Source of the DNA: Gnetum montanum
Taxonomy: Eukaryota > Streptophyta > Gnetopsida > Gnetales > Gnetaceae
Length of the DNA: 64,000 bases
Direction: 5' to 3'
Assembly (NCBI GenBank): GCA_015680685.1
Contig: MNCI01027502.1
Coordinates: 343,559-407,558 of the forward strand
Position numbers and translations under genes: made by a program. Below the pieces are notes generated by a model. The model did no database searches and was not told the DNA's origin. It saw nothing but the letters and a program-made list of their open reading frames with translations. The first letter of the stretch is position 1. Each line of letters begins with the position of its first letter. Below, piece after piece: positions 47,348 to 59,029 of this stretch.

Positions 47348-47416
47348 TCATTGGCTCCTATTTATTGATGATTGGAGGATTGACTTGAGGGACATTAACA
47401 AAGAATGCAGAACATA
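47346..47416. repeat. Terminal hairpin of family 1 LTR, D/B LTR (left arm split)
   Basis: TCATTGGCTCCTATTTATTG against TTAACAAAGAATGCAGAACA. Pairing is weaker than in the other three copies, and the outer GGTGTT of the left arm lies on the far side of the 526-bp insertion. Confidence 0.6.
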
Positions 47417-47435
47417 GTTGCAAGTTCATCATGAA

Positions 47436-47452
47436 TGCTCCCCCTCCATGCT
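47436..47452 (-). promoter_or_regulatory. Polypurine tract candidate, copy B
   Basis: On the minus strand GCATGGAGGGGGAGCAT, 20 bp before the LTR start. Copy E has GCATGGAGAAGAAACAT at the matching place. Confidence 0.5.
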
Positions 47453-48499
47453 TGATTTCATAGCTATCAAACCATGCCCAGGAGTGCTCATGATCATGAA
47501 ATAAGATCACAATGGAATTTTATGAGTTTAAGATAAGATAAAGAATATATTGGCTATCGAGGAATGGTCACTTTAGCTAACATGAAATTCCAAATATTAA
47601 CATCATGGTCATGAAATGGTGATGACATGTGAACAAACTAAATAGATCTTTATGCTTCATGATCAAACTATTGATTTCCCAATGTGTTAGAGAAACTAGC
47701 ACTCCATTCTTGGGATTCTTTAGCTACTAGGATTCTACTTTTGCTTGTTTATAGTCATTGATTTGACTTTTAGGCTTCATTAGTCTCTTAGATTTCTGGT
47801 CCCCATTTTTCTTCTTTTATTGATAAATAAAACCTTCATTAGGTTTCATTACCAAGGTCAAATTTTATTTTTTTACTTATTGAATGAGATATGTTACATT
47901 CAATGAACTTGATGTTGAAGCATGTTGAAGGAGATGTCACATGACCACAGTGCATGAATTTCAAACATAGGTCTTCATTGTTCATAAGATATAGAATGAA
48001 GGTCATAATTGGGTTATGGAATTATGGCTCAAGAGGGTAACGGAAGTGATGTGAGGCAAGCACTCTTGACAAGTTTGAACAAGCTAATTAAATCTCCTAC
48101 ATCATTATCACATAGTAACTTACCACTACAATGAGTTAAATCTTTGTGATGACTTTGAGCTTCATTCTGTAAGAAAAAACCCAAGAGGACAAGAAAACAA
48201 GTTAAGGAATATATTTTATTATAAAAGATTAAATAATACCATGTGATACAATAGGAAAAATCTAGCCATTATTAGTTACAAATAGTAGAACATGAGAAAT
48301 CTATACCTTGCTTCATAGATTTATATAAAGTCTACAATTCCTTAAGATGCCAAGAAGAGAAGATAAGAGGTCACACAAGCTCACTTATCATAGGCTATAA
48401 AGGTCATTTATATCAATCATTCTTTGATACTTATAAACAAAGATAAACAAAGGGTACAAAAAAATAAGTTAGTATAAGATATAATAAGGTTTGAGATAG
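47453..48499 (-). other. 3' untranslated region of copy B
   Basis: No gene recognised. AT-rich. Confidence 0.45.
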
Positions 48500-49560
48500 G
48501 AATAATTGATTAGATTAGTCAATTCATTTCTATCCATGTCCACCAACTTGAATGTTCTATTTTAGAAGCTTTAGTGATTCAAGAAAGATCCTTTCCAATT
48601 GACTGAGAATGTGTCCTCATATTCACAAATGGACTTAAGGATAAGGTCTCCTTCCTAAACTTCTTTCTTGTTCAAGTCATGACCATGTTGTCATTTCTTC
48701 CACTCTTAATATCATTTGATGTGAGCAAGCAATTGTATTTTCTACTTCTCCACTAAATTGAGATCAATGGTACATAGATCCTTATTCTATTCATCATTGA
48801 TCAAGTTAGATAGAGCTACCCTTAAGGATGACACCTATAATTAAAGAGGTAAATAACTTTACATTCATAAATAAGGTTATACAGGATGATGCTAGTTGTG
48901 AATTTAAAGGTTATTCCATAGGCCCAGAGTGCATGTAGTATGTTCATGCCACTTGTGTTTGTTATTGTTTAGCATTTTGTAAGTAGGTTTATGGTGATTT
49001 TTTTTCTTGCTTCAATTTTTCCATTGACTTGTGGATAATATGATGATGAAAAGAAAATGTTTGATGCTTAATTGCTGACCAAATATTTCTACTTTCAAGC
49101 TACTAAACTATGATCTCTTGTTTGTGACTATAGTTAAAGGTATGTCAAAAATGGATGCTATGTTGTTTAATATGAATTTATAGACTTGTTTGGATGTTTT
49201 TTTCTTAGAGAAATAAATTCAACCATATTTTTAAAATATTTAGTTGTAGTGATGATGAAGTTATGTTGTGTAGAAGAATTAGGCATTATGGGTCTAATAA
49301 TGTTGATTTCCCATTGTTGAAACAACCACATGATCTAAGTATTATGTAACTTATTTGGTTGTATGTGTATTAAGTTACTATAACGATAATAGGTATCGCA
49401 AGTTTTAACCTTCTATAGGCCATCTCTTTTCATATAGGGCCAATAGTATCCTAATCATCTAATCTTTGTAGCCATGACTCTAGGTCTTATATGTCCTCCA
49501 CATATGCCCTTGTGAACCTACTCAAGGACTATAAAAGCTTTGGTTTTACCCAAGCACACT
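48500..49560 (-). pseudogene. Integrase remnant, copy B
   Basis: The minus strand shows PFQQWEINIIRPIMPNSSTQ, then NFIITTTKYFKNMVEFISLR, KQVYKFILNNIASIFDIPLT and IVTNKRS. Compared with copy D, the first Asp (GLDIIG) reads EINIIR and the second (IDNGP) reads TNKRS, so catalytic residues are lost. The C-terminal module is traceable near 48500-48620. This is the most decayed integrase in the window. Confidence 0.72.
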
Positions 49561-50136
49561 AATAATATGCCATTATGGGACCTTTCACATAGTGTGTTAT
49601 CAACCATAATGGTATATAATTTTGATCTTGTATGTATAGAATCCTTTTAAGTAGCATTTAGATTTTATGGAGATTCACCATGCATTAGGTAAAACTTGAT
49701 ATCATCATATAACTCTTGTTGAGGAATATTGTTAATAGTGGCTATAGAGATTCCTTCAATGATGGGAAGAGCATAGTTGTCTATCAATAAAGAAAACTTG
49801 CTAAATACATCTAGTGGTACACTTAGGACTAAGGTTGTAATGACATTGGCTAAGTTGTTTTCAGTTCAGAATATGTGTTGAACGCCAACATCTATAAACT
49901 ATAACATGAGTTTCTTGGCTAGGTCATAATAAGGTTGTAAGTGTTTGTCTTTACATGTGTAAACAATAGTCACTTGATTAACCATGAGTTATGAATCACT
50001 TTTTATCATCAAACATGTGATTTCTTGATTACAAGCTATCATCATTTCTCTAATTAACCCTTCATATTCTACTATGATTTTGGTACATAGAAATTGAAAA
50101 TGATAAGTGAAAGGTTGGATCACATAAGAGGGTGAT
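49561..50136 (-). pseudogene. Second RNase H (aRH-type), copy B, C-terminal part
   Basis: Minus-strand frame from 50131: IIVEYEGLIREMMIACNQEI, then LMVNQVTIVYTCKDKHLQPY and a DLAKKLML segment. It is the continuation of the N-terminal part at 57127-57300; the nested element splits the domain. The frame is continuous across a single copy of the target duplication. Confidence 0.78.
50132..50136. repeat. Target site duplication, left copy (GTGAT)
   Basis: GTGAT flanks the nested element at 50132-50136 and again at 57122-57126. Perfect 5-bp duplication, the usual length for Ty3/gypsy elements. Confidence 0.9.
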
Positions 50137-51110
50137 TGATGAAGCATTAGTTGGTTGCGTTGATGTAACCACTTTGAGGCAACTACTTCAAGAAAACCTC
50201 TTCAAGCCAGTTGCTTTGAGGTAGTTGCTTTGACACAACCACTTCGACATAGCTACCTTGATGTAGTTGCATTGAGGAAGCTATGTTGACAAGGCCCCAT
50301 CAATGCAAATAATGTGCTGACGAGGCCCTATTGATGCAGCCCAACAATAAAATCTATAGCTACATGTTCATAGCCATGTTTATGACATTCTTTGATTAAT
50401 AAAGTAGCCAAAATCTTGTAGTTTTATTTTACAATCTTAGAGAATAGTTAGTGAGTGCATGTATTATGGATCTGAGTTAGTTGTACTATGTCTTAATTAA
50501 GTGGCAATGTACCTGGACACATTCCATGAATGATAATAACATCAGGATTGATTCTTATTCATTGTAGCACTTTAACCTAAATTGAATTTACTTTCTATGC
50601 AATTTACATTTCATGTACCTAGTTCATATTTATGTTTTCATGCATGTTAATGAATTAGCAGAATGAGAGTGACCAATTTTGAGCTTAAACATGTATTTTC
50701 TTGGTAATACTAGTAGTGTTATTGCTTGGTTCCCCTAGTAGCATAGTTCTTGGTAATCCCAATAGTGGATACATGGGTTTAGTACATGTAGAGCAAGTTG
50801 GGCATGGACACTCATCACCCGTAGGCTAGTTTAGACTTTACTTTCTATTGCTAATTAGTTAAATAATTAATTTCTTTATTACCATTAGGAGTAGCCTAAG
50901 GCTGAAAAACATTAAGAATCATATGCCTCACTTTGGACTAAATCATACATGACAAAGCTATCACTAGTCCAAGTGGGAAGACAATGAACTATAATCAAGG
51001 CATAATGATCAAGATCCCACAACTAGTTCCATCCATAGAATTCAACCGAATTGTGTGTGAATGCTTGTGAATCATATGGTTGAATGTAGGGGGTATCTAG
51101 CTGCTCATCA
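50137..51110 (+). mobile_element. 5' LTR of nested family 2 element
   Basis: Starts TGATGAAGCATTAGTTGG and ends GCTGCTCATCA. It aligns throughout with 56185-57121. The last 60 bp match the young LTR at 19510 (inverted), including ATATGGTTGA and GGGGTACCTC-like sequence. A block of GTAGTTGC/GCAACTAC inverted motifs fills 50150-50290. Confidence 0.9.
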
Positions 51111-51111
51111 T

Positions 51112-51129
51112 TAGCACCGTTTCTAGGGA
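51112..51129 (+). promoter_or_regulatory. Decayed tRNA-Asp primer binding site
   Basis: TAGCACCGTTTCTAGGGA matches the tRNA-Asp primer site of the young element at 13 of 18 positions. Four of the five changes are transitions to A or T, as expected from methylation decay. It starts one base after the LTR. Confidence 0.85.
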
Positions 51130-51235
51130 TGGTACTAGTTATCTAGATTAGTTATATCATATACAGTCATTGTAAACGCATTAATGATTTATCTTTCAAA
51201 ATATATTAAGTCACACACATCATTAACTAACAAAA

Positions 51236-53790
51236 ATGTCTCTTTCACAAGGAAGCGATAATGCATCATATGGATAGAACATTCATTGGAGAACTAATGA
51301 GATATATATTAAAGAAACTTGAGTGACCAAACTCATGCTGGGGTTTCATATGTTCATGACCACCCTACCTACACTCAAGGACTACATTCACCTAAGGCAA
51401 ACAATCCTAGAGAAGATGAAGTAATTTCTAGATTAGGGGAGGTCTCAAGGCCTAAAACCTTCTCAAAATTTGGAAAAGATAAATGGGAAACACCATAGAA
51501 GCCATGGAAATCCTCCCAATTCCTCATCTTCCTCTTCCTCTTCAATGTCTAGTTCTAACAAAGATTAACATAGGTATAGAGATAAAGCTCCACTATGGGA
51601 TTGAAATAAAAATAGCAATCAAAACCAAGCACAAAATCAAAGACATCAAAATGAACATAGAAAAAATCATCACAATCAAATAGATAGAAATAGAAATTTT
51701 CACCATGACATGTCTAATGAAGATGAACCCTTATTGGATACTAAGAACATGATGTAGATTATAGAGGTAGTTAAAATACCCAACAGAAATTACAAGGAAA
51801 GTCGCATCAAAAGAATTGATATGAAAAATATCCCTAAATTTTTGGAAGGCTATGATTCTAATTTACAACATCATTTACAAGCCTTCCATTATCCTTGCAT
51901 TTTACAAAACACTGAAATTGGATGCCAAAAGCTTAAGCTTTTTCCTAGGACACTAATAGATAAAGCCAAAGTGTGGTATAGATCATTGAAACAGAATTCA
52001 ATCCATTAGTGGTCCACAATGCTAGAACTCTTCAATGAGAAATACCAAACCTATGCAAGGATGTTCAACCTAAGAAAACAAATCCAAGGATTGAAATAAG
52101 AGCAACATGAACCCTTGGATATGGCTCTATATAGATACTATTCTCTACTAAATAGATGCCCAAGTCAATGTTTCTCTCAAGAAGAGAAACGTTTCCACAT
52201 CATAGATGGACTTCATAGTCAAATAAGAGAGACCCTTGAGATGTATGCTCAAGGTCAATTATACGAGCTCTAGGAATCCATCAGATCTAAGAGCTAATCA
52301 AGCATGTGGAAAAACAAGAAGGAGAGTTATGTAAATGAGAGAATGTTGAGAAATATTGATAAGACCCAAATCTTCCAAAGAATATGATCCACATATATGA
52401 TAAGGAAAAAGAGGAAACTCTCGATGAGGTGACTTCACAAGAAAACTTGCTAATACAAAATTATATCAATGAGCTTGAAGCAAGGTTAGATAAGATGTTG
52501 GTATGGATAAATGAGAAAGTTACAACTTACGTAGAAACCATAGAGGAGAGAGTAACACAAAATGAATCAAGTGATCAAAACAAAAGAAGGAAAAAGAACC
52601 AAGAAACAACTAGGAACACCTATCAACAAAAAGGAAAAATGGTTATAGAAGAAGAGGCTATAGACTCAACCACTAAAGAAGATGATGGATGCGACATTTT
52701 CCTATATGACCATCCAAAGGGATATTTCCCAATCATGTTACATCTACATGAGTATTGGGCTTTTGTGTTGAATTCCAAGTTCATACAAAAGAAATGCCCA
52801 AGAAATTAGCTTTCTCACAAGGTAATTATAGATAGTTTTACAACCAACCATACCATCCTAGTGGGAATTTTTACCTACCTCAAAACTATCATCCAATGCA
52901 ATGGAAAAACCCATAGTTGTGGGGGAGGCCATGATCAAACCAATACTACCCTTACTACTAGCCAAACCCATATGGATATCATGTTCAATAACCTATTTCT
53001 CCGACTAGTTATACTTCCTCTACTTCAAATCACTACTACCACTCTCCTGAATATCATCAACTTGCAACATCTTCTAAAGGATCACCACCTCACACCTCTC
53101 ATTCTTCATCATATAATAAATATTCTCATGCTTCCCTCCATTATTTATCACCACCAGCAACATAGGACATTTTAGCATCATGACATCAATGAGAGAATGC
53201 CACTTGTGCTAGGAACGTACATAGAAATGATAATGCCAATAGATATCCACCATAGTCTCAAAAACATCCTTTATTTAGGAAAATTCCCATGCATAATCAC
53301 AACATTCATGGACCTACTGACTCATCCAAACTAGCACAATTCCAATCAAGAGCAACACCCTTCCTTTCACGACCAATGTCTTTCAATCTTACACAAGGGC
53401 CAACATTTGTCATTACTCCAACACCTAACAGAAGTAATGAATCTATCACTGTGAAGAGATAGAAGAATCCATGCATCACTACTAATAGTAAAGGATGCAG
53501 TTGTGGGCCAAAAATTAAAAAGATTAACACAACCCAAAATAAATTTTAGGAGCAAGTGCATGAGCAAAAACTAAACTATGTAGTAGCCACTAAACCAGAA
53601 GACATTGAATGACTTGAAAATGAGAATATAGAATTGTTTCAAAGATTCATGGAGGTAATTGATCCACTTATTAGTTCTATACTTAAGAAAATGGATGAAA
53701 TAGAGAACTTAGATGCATATATTTTACACTCTAATTATACACTAGAAAAGTATATTAAACAGAGACCTAGGAATTAAAATAGAAAATCAA
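51236..53790 (+). pseudogene. gag: gag of nested family 2 element
   Basis: Start at 51236 (MSLSQGSDNASYG). The core at 51800-52260 reads RIKRIDMKNIPKFLEGYDSN, then HHLQAFHYPCILQN, then KLKLFPRTLIDKAKVWYRSL and MLELFNEKYQTYARMFNLRK. This is the same protein as the young gag at 17788-19361. A helical part follows (52384-52809: LIQNYINELEARLDKMLVWI), then KNQETTRNTYQQKGKMVIEE. After a P/Y/H/S-rich linker (52810-53500), a second helical part (FMEVIDPLISSILKKMDEIE) ends near 53790. Stops are scattered. The length, over 800 codons, is long for gag, so an extra C-terminal domain is likely. No protease motif is visible. Confidence 0.82.
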
Positions 53791-54620
53791 GAAGAAGAAG
53801 CAAACACATATGGATCTCCTAAAATGAAAATACCTTAAAATCTAGATGAAGATACATCTCCAAATGATTCAAATGAGACTATCACCAATGTTATATTTTC
53901 TACCATACAATTAATTAAATTAGTAACAGTAATAGATGGGAAACTGATGGTGTATAACCAAGGGATTGTGAAATCCATCTCTTGAATGTGTGGCCATAAG
54001 ATTAGTCATGGGGGAGATGCTCCATCCTAGTTCAAGAACTAATAAGTATTTTTTACCTTTTTTTTTACAATTTTTTATCATTTTCCTATTTCTTCCAAAA
54101 TTTTTTGATTCTTCATATGTTTTCCATTTCTTAATATTTTTATTTTCTTTATATTTTTCTCCTTTCATGAGTCATTCTCTTTATGTTTAATGAATTTATT
54201 TCATGTTTTTGTTAATAATATTGCCAAGTCATGATGCAAAAGTCAATGCTATGTGTTGGGTTTTTGTGCTATGTTATCAAGATGATTAGGTAAGTAATTG
54301 TGTAAAGTAGTGAGACCACCTTATTCATGCCTCTAGTTCTTTGAATAAAAGGTATTTTTCATGGAAACAATTTGGTTCTTCTTTCATGAAACTAAAATTA
54401 ATCAATGATCATTGTACCTTGAAGAAAGAGGGAACGACCAAGTGGGAATGGTAAGGGTGTGACTTCAAGGGGACTTGTTGGGTTCTCTTCTTGTCTTCCT
54501 TCATGTGGTTTATGACTCCTCTTGGAACATATCATCAATCCTCTATCAACCAATAATAGGAAGCTAAAAGTCATTGCATGGTGTGGTGCCCATTAAAAAA
54601 ACACACAAAAAGAAAAAACA

Positions 54621-54624
54621 AGAG

Positions 54625-54661
<37 letters not shown>
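54621..54661. repeat. (GA)n microsatellite
   Basis: AGAGAGCGAG followed by uninterrupted AG dinucleotides. Confidence 0.95.
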
Positions 54662-54664
<3 letters not shown>

Positions 54665-56172
54665 ATGGGAATTCAAAGCACATCCCTTAGACATAATAAT
54701 GGGCTACAAGCACTAGTTATGCAGCTAAAAAGACATGCTACCCATGCTTAAAGATTCCCCTCTAACTAAGGCCCTTCCTTCCTTCTTATCTTTTCTTCTC
54801 TTTTTGAAATGATGATTATTCTTTGAGGTGGTTGTGGACTCACGGTGGTCAGTAGGAAGAAACACATTAATGCAAGGTTACTGTTCATGGTATGGACTTG
54901 GTCTAAACTTAGATGGATATGTATGCTAATCATTTTAATCACATTTATCACAAGAACCATGGCCAAGCACCTTACATCCTAATCTTTGTAATCCCTTTTC
55001 ATCCCATTATTCACCTCACTGCTGCATGCAATTATAAGCCTTTTGGTCTTGTGTAGTATAGTGCAACATCCCAACCATGGTAGTTGTGTGTTGTTTGAAA
55101 CAAAGGAATGGTCTATAGTTAACTTCTTAGGTATCCACAGACATCTATAGAAGTGATTATGAAAGGGCATTATGGTAGGAGCCTACTTTAGGGAGCACCC
55201 ACTTGCATAACTTTTGTTGATCATGGCTTTGAACTAACCTTCACATTCTCTAGAACGTTAATGATAGTTTCTCTAGATTTATGCATGATTTTGGACTACT
55301 TCGTGTTTGTTTCATTAATTTTTCCTACTTTTCTATTTTCATATCCATTAATATTTCTTCTCAATCTTTTGAATTAGGCCTTTGGTTTCCATTGTTTGAA
55401 AACTTATGTTCTTTCAAAGTTATGATCATTAGTCATGGGGGCTAGGGATGTTTGTTCTAAAATTTCTTAAAATTTTTCTAACATCATATTTTTGAACATT
55501 GTGGTAACTAATAGTAACTAATCAAAATAATGTAAACAACTTGATGATTTTAGTTACCTCATAGCCTTGGGCATAGTCTGCTATCATCACCTTGGGCTTA
55601 AATGAAAACTACAGGATTTGAAAAGGGTTAACTATTAAGGAAAATTTACCAAAACTAATGTTGATCCTTTGATGAATATAGGTGATGCTAAATGAAATGC
55701 CTAAGGAAGAAGGTCTTTGGCCAACCACAAAATTGAATCCAAGAGGGAAACAACAGAGGATATGCCCATGGACAAATCGTAGCACATACAAGATAGTAGC
55801 TTAAGCATTGCATGTTTGCTAGTTTCATGGGATGATGAGAAGAAATTTTACTCCATCCTTCAAGAATGTTCTACATAACCAGAGAAGAATCAACATAACA
55901 ATTAAGGTTGGAAGTTTGTTATCACTAGTGGTAATAAGATGAATAATCTTTAGTAGATTTTTGAAGACCTCTGCAAAATTTCTAATCTTGAATGTCTATT
56001 TAATCTTTTTGTAATTTTTTTATTTTGTAATGCATCCACTCGAATAAAATTTTGTAATGTGGCACTTAGACTCAGTCAGTAGTTAGTATGAGTCAATAGT
56101 CCCATCATTCCTAACTTTTTTTTAAAAAAAGCTTAGTCTTATCCTATTAACTTGAGGATAAGTTTTTATTCA

Positions 56173-56184
56173 GTCATGGGGGTA
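56173..56184 (+). promoter_or_regulatory. Polypurine tract of family 2 element
   Basis: GTCATGGGGGTA directly before the 3' LTR start TGATAAAGC. It is the expected site for plus-strand priming. Confidence 0.65.
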
Positions 56185-57121
56185 TGATAAAGCATTAGTT
56201 GGTTTTGTCGATGAAGCCACTTTGATGCAACTACTTTGAGTTTGTTGCTTCTATGTAGTTGTGTTGATGAGGCCCCATCAATGCAAATAAATCATTGATG
56301 AGGCCCCATTGATGCATGAAATGATGCTTTCATGAGGTTTCATTGACGCAGCCTAGAAATAAAATCTATAAATACATGCTCACAACCATGTTTACAACAT
56401 TCATTAGTCAATATTGTAGTTGAACTCTTGTAATTTTATTCCACAATCTTCAAGAATAGTTAGTGAGTGCCCATAGTGTGGATCTAAGTTAGTTCTATGA
56501 TGTCTTATTTGAGTGGCAATGTACCTGGACACATTCTAGGAATGATAATAAGATCAAGATTGATTCTTATTCATTGTAGCACTTTGACTTAGATTAACTT
56601 TACTTTCCATGAAATTTATGATTCATGTACCTAGCTAATATTTATGTTTCCATGCATGTTAATGATATGGAAGAATGAGCATGATTAGTTTTGAGTGTAA
56701 ACACATATTCACTTGGTAATCCTAGTGGTGCTATTGCTTGGTTCACCTAGTAGCATAGTGCTTGGTAATCCCAGTAGTGGATACATGGGTTCAGGAAGTG
56801 TACAGCTAGCTGGGCATGGATACTCCTTTCTTGTAGGCTAGTTTAGACTTTAATTTATATTAATAATTAGTTAAATAATTTATTTTTTATTGTCATTAGG
56901 AGTAGCCTAAGGCTGAACAACATCAAGAATGATATGCCTCACTTTGGACTAAACCATACATAACAAAGCTACCACTAGTCCAAGAGGGAATACAATGAAC
57001 TATGATCAAGGCATAATGATCTAGATGCCACAACTAGTCCCATCCAAAAAAATTGAGTAGATCATGTGTGAACACTTGTGATTCATATGGTTGGGCATAA
57101 GGGGTACCTCGTTGTTCATTA
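56185..57121 (+). mobile_element. 3' LTR of nested family 2 element
   Basis: Starts TGATAAAGCATTAGTTGG and ends GTTGTTCATTA; the terminal CA has become TA. TATAAATA at 56367-56374 is the promoter core (TATAGCTA in the 5' LTR). Followed at once by GTGAT. Confidence 0.9.
56367..56374 (+). promoter_or_regulatory. TATA box in family 2 LTR
   Basis: TATAAATA in AAATCTATAAATACATGC, about 180 bp into the LTR; the 5' LTR has a mutated version near 50355. Confidence 0.6.
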
Positions 57122-57126
57122 GTGAT
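57122..57126. repeat. Target site duplication, right copy (GTGAT)
   Basis: Identical to 50132-50136. Confidence 0.9.
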
Positions 57127-57300
57127 ATTATGATTGCAGCAAAACTAGCCTCGTGGATAGTTGAAGCTTTGTGAAAATGCATGATGGCCTTGTAACATTT
57201 AAGTACCTCATTAATAATGTTAACATGTTCATTAGGGAACTCAGGGTCTATGATTGTGCTGTCCTTAATTGGGGAAGTTGTAAGTTATGTGGCTATATCT
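57127..57300 (-). pseudogene. Second RNase H (aRH-type), copy B, N-terminal part
   Basis: The minus strand reads IDPEFPNEHVNIINEV, then AIMHFHKASTIHEASFAAII, matching IMHFDRASTTHGASVATIIT of copy E. The catalytic-type Asp in FDGAS has become His. The frame stops at the nested element and resumes at 50131. Confidence 0.78.
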
Positions 57301-58840
57301 TAACCTTTCATTAAGGCTTCGGAGATGTAATGTAGGTTAAACTTAGCTATTATGGCCTTCCACTAGGCTATTTGGGTATTTTCATATATATATTGGTTGT
57401 TATGGTCCTTAGTACATTATCTTTGCATATGATGTTGACTTGACACCTAAATAGGTAGTATCTCCTCTTCTTCAAGGAGAAGACTAGGGCTAAGTAATAC
57501 TTCTTAACCTCTATGTATTGGGTCTTATAAGCTATCAATTCATGGCTCAAATAGTAAATAGGCAACTCTACTCCATCATCCCATTTTTGATAGATTAGCA
57601 AGGATATGGACATGTCAAAGATTACGAGGGAGATATAAGATGGTTTGTCCTTATGTGATGGATATACTATGGGTAGTTGGTCCAACTCTTGCTTAAGGTT
57701 GTCAAAGGCTTCTTAGCACTAGTTAGTCCACTCATAGTGAACTCCCTACTTAAGTAAGTGTTTCATGAGATGTAGCTTATCTATAAGCCTTGAGATGAAC
57801 TTATGTATAAATTACAATCTACCTTACAATCCTTGTAGATCCTTAAAATTAGTAGGTGTTGCCAAGTTGGTTATGGCCTTAACTTTATCAGGATTGACAC
57901 ATATCCCTACCTCAGATACTATGAAACTAAGGATTTTACCCATCTTCATGCTAAATATGCACTTCTTGAGATTAAATCTAAGCTCCTATTTGAGACATTG
58001 TTAGAGTATTAAGTCAAGATCATGTGCTTGGTCATTGGCTACCTTGGACATCATTACTATGTCATCAACATAATTATTAAGCACCCCTATCATGTAATTG
58101 CTAAATATATAGGTCATGACTCTCTACATTCTTTAGATTGAAAAACATGAAGGTGTAGCATAAGATCCTCTAGGGGATCATGAAGGTCATGTACAACTAA
58201 TGCTTTATGTTGATACCAACTTGGTTACATTTAGAGAACCCATTCATGAAGGAAAGTAAGGCATGAATAATCATAGTATTAATTAGTTGATCAATACTAG
58301 GCTATGAAAAATCATCTTTAATGGTTACCTTATTAAGGTCTCAAAAATATATAAAAATATGAATGATCTCATTCTTCTTGGGAATTATCACTATGTTGGA
58401 TACCCAATCAGTGTAATCCACTACTTGGATGAAACCAGCTTGGTAAAGCTTCATGATCTCATCACAAACTTCCAAGGCCAAATCTGGCTTGATTTTATGT
58501 ACTTTTATTTGATGGGTTTGATACTAGGATCAAGGATGATGTTGTATTATACTAATTGTGGGTCAAGCCCTAGTATGCCCTCATATGATCAATCAAAGGA
58601 TTTAATGTTATTCTAAATGATCTTGATGATGTCTTAAGCCTACTATGTGTTGTGATGGGAACCTTAGCTAGAGTCCTTGGTGATGTCATTGGCCTTGAGG
58701 TCAAGGATTTTGACTATGTACTCAAGCCATTCAAGGAAATTTTCTATGGAGGCTACATGGTGAAACAAGATCCTAGGCTCAAGATCTAGATGATCAAGGG
58801 CAATGGAATGCTCCACATCACTATAAGATCCACCCATGTT
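57301..58840 (-). pseudogene. pol: Reverse transcriptase and RNase H, copy B (YVDD block kept)
   Basis: The only copy here with the RT palm. From 58840 on the minus strand: a pre-RT segment (IENFLEWLEYIVKILDLKAN), a YEGILGLDPQLV segment, then a decayed fingers region. The YVDDIVMMSK catalytic block (YVDD at 58072-58061) is followed by FIVSEVGICVNPDKVKAITN and LIDKLHLMKHLL. RNase H at 57685-57368 is open: SYISLVIFDMSISLLIYQKW, then LPIYYLSHELIAYKTQYIEV and LVFSLKKRRYYLFRCQVNII. Many stops elsewhere rule out function. The order RT-RNase H-aRH-INT continues across the nested element. Confidence 0.85.
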
Positions 58841-59029
58841 CAAAGGTAAGCTAAATTGCACCCATGTATCCATGTTCTGGTCTTGCACATAAATCAAAAG
58901 CACATTAAGTAGCATATGTGTGGTATGACTTGCTAAACAATGTGAAAATGATACAAAATGATATAGAACTAGAACACCATGGGATATGATAATGTCAAAC
59001 AAAGTGAAATAAGGTATAAAGAGGCTAAT
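58841..59029 (-). other. Start of the pre-RT region, copy B
   Basis: An open minus-strand frame runs to 59002 but loses similarity to copies D and E. Its start as a coding segment cannot be placed. Confidence 0.35.

Larger units (their letters stand above)
28699..47416 (-). mobile_element. Family 1 retrotransposon copy D
   Basis: Minus-strand order from 47416: LTR, primer site, gag, protease, repeats, antisense gene (+), repeats, pre-RT, RNase H, aRH, integrase, repeats, 3' region, LTR at 28699. About 18.7 kb. This is the most complete copy: integrase keeps its DDE residues, but RT is almost wholly deleted. Both LTRs carry similar decay. No target duplication can be named because the right LTR abuts copy B. 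Confidence 0.75.
45041..47416 (-). mobile_element. Family 1 LTR between copies D and B
   Basis: Aligned with 28699-30551 over about 1.85 kb, plus a 526-bp insertion (46822-47347). The left side adjoins the primer site and leader of D, so it is the 5' LTR of D. The right side (47417 onward) matches the 3' region of copy E, including a purine-rich tract, so it is also the 3' LTR of B. It includes TATAAATA (45634-45641, minus), GCTACG-type repeats (46075-46740) and the hairpin (47346-47416). Confidence 0.8.
53791..56184. other. Non-coding interior of the family 2 element
   Basis: About 2.4 kb without a recognisable pol or envelope motif on either strand. It contains TTAGTCATGGGGGA-type purine motifs at about 54002 and 55430, and (GA)n at 54621-54661. 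GTCATGGGGGTA ends at 56184 and is the polypurine tract candidate for the 3' LTR. Confidence 0.6.
50137..57121 (+). mobile_element. Complete family 2 gag-only LTR retrotransposon, nested in copy B
   Basis: About 7.0 kb, with LTRs 50137-51110 and 56185-57121, a target duplication GTGAT, a decayed tRNA-Asp primer site, gag, a long non-coding stretch and a purine tract before the 3' LTR. No protease, RT, RNase H or integrase motif was found in the 5.07-kb interior. It fits the description of gag-only elements (TR-GAG type) that depend on another element. LTRs differ by many substitutions, so it is not recent. Confidence 0.9.

Noticed and set aside
54766-55170. Possible pol or envelope gene in the family 2 interior
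   Set aside because: No RT, integrase, protease or membrane-protein pattern was found in either strand; the frames are short and without similarity to other regions here.
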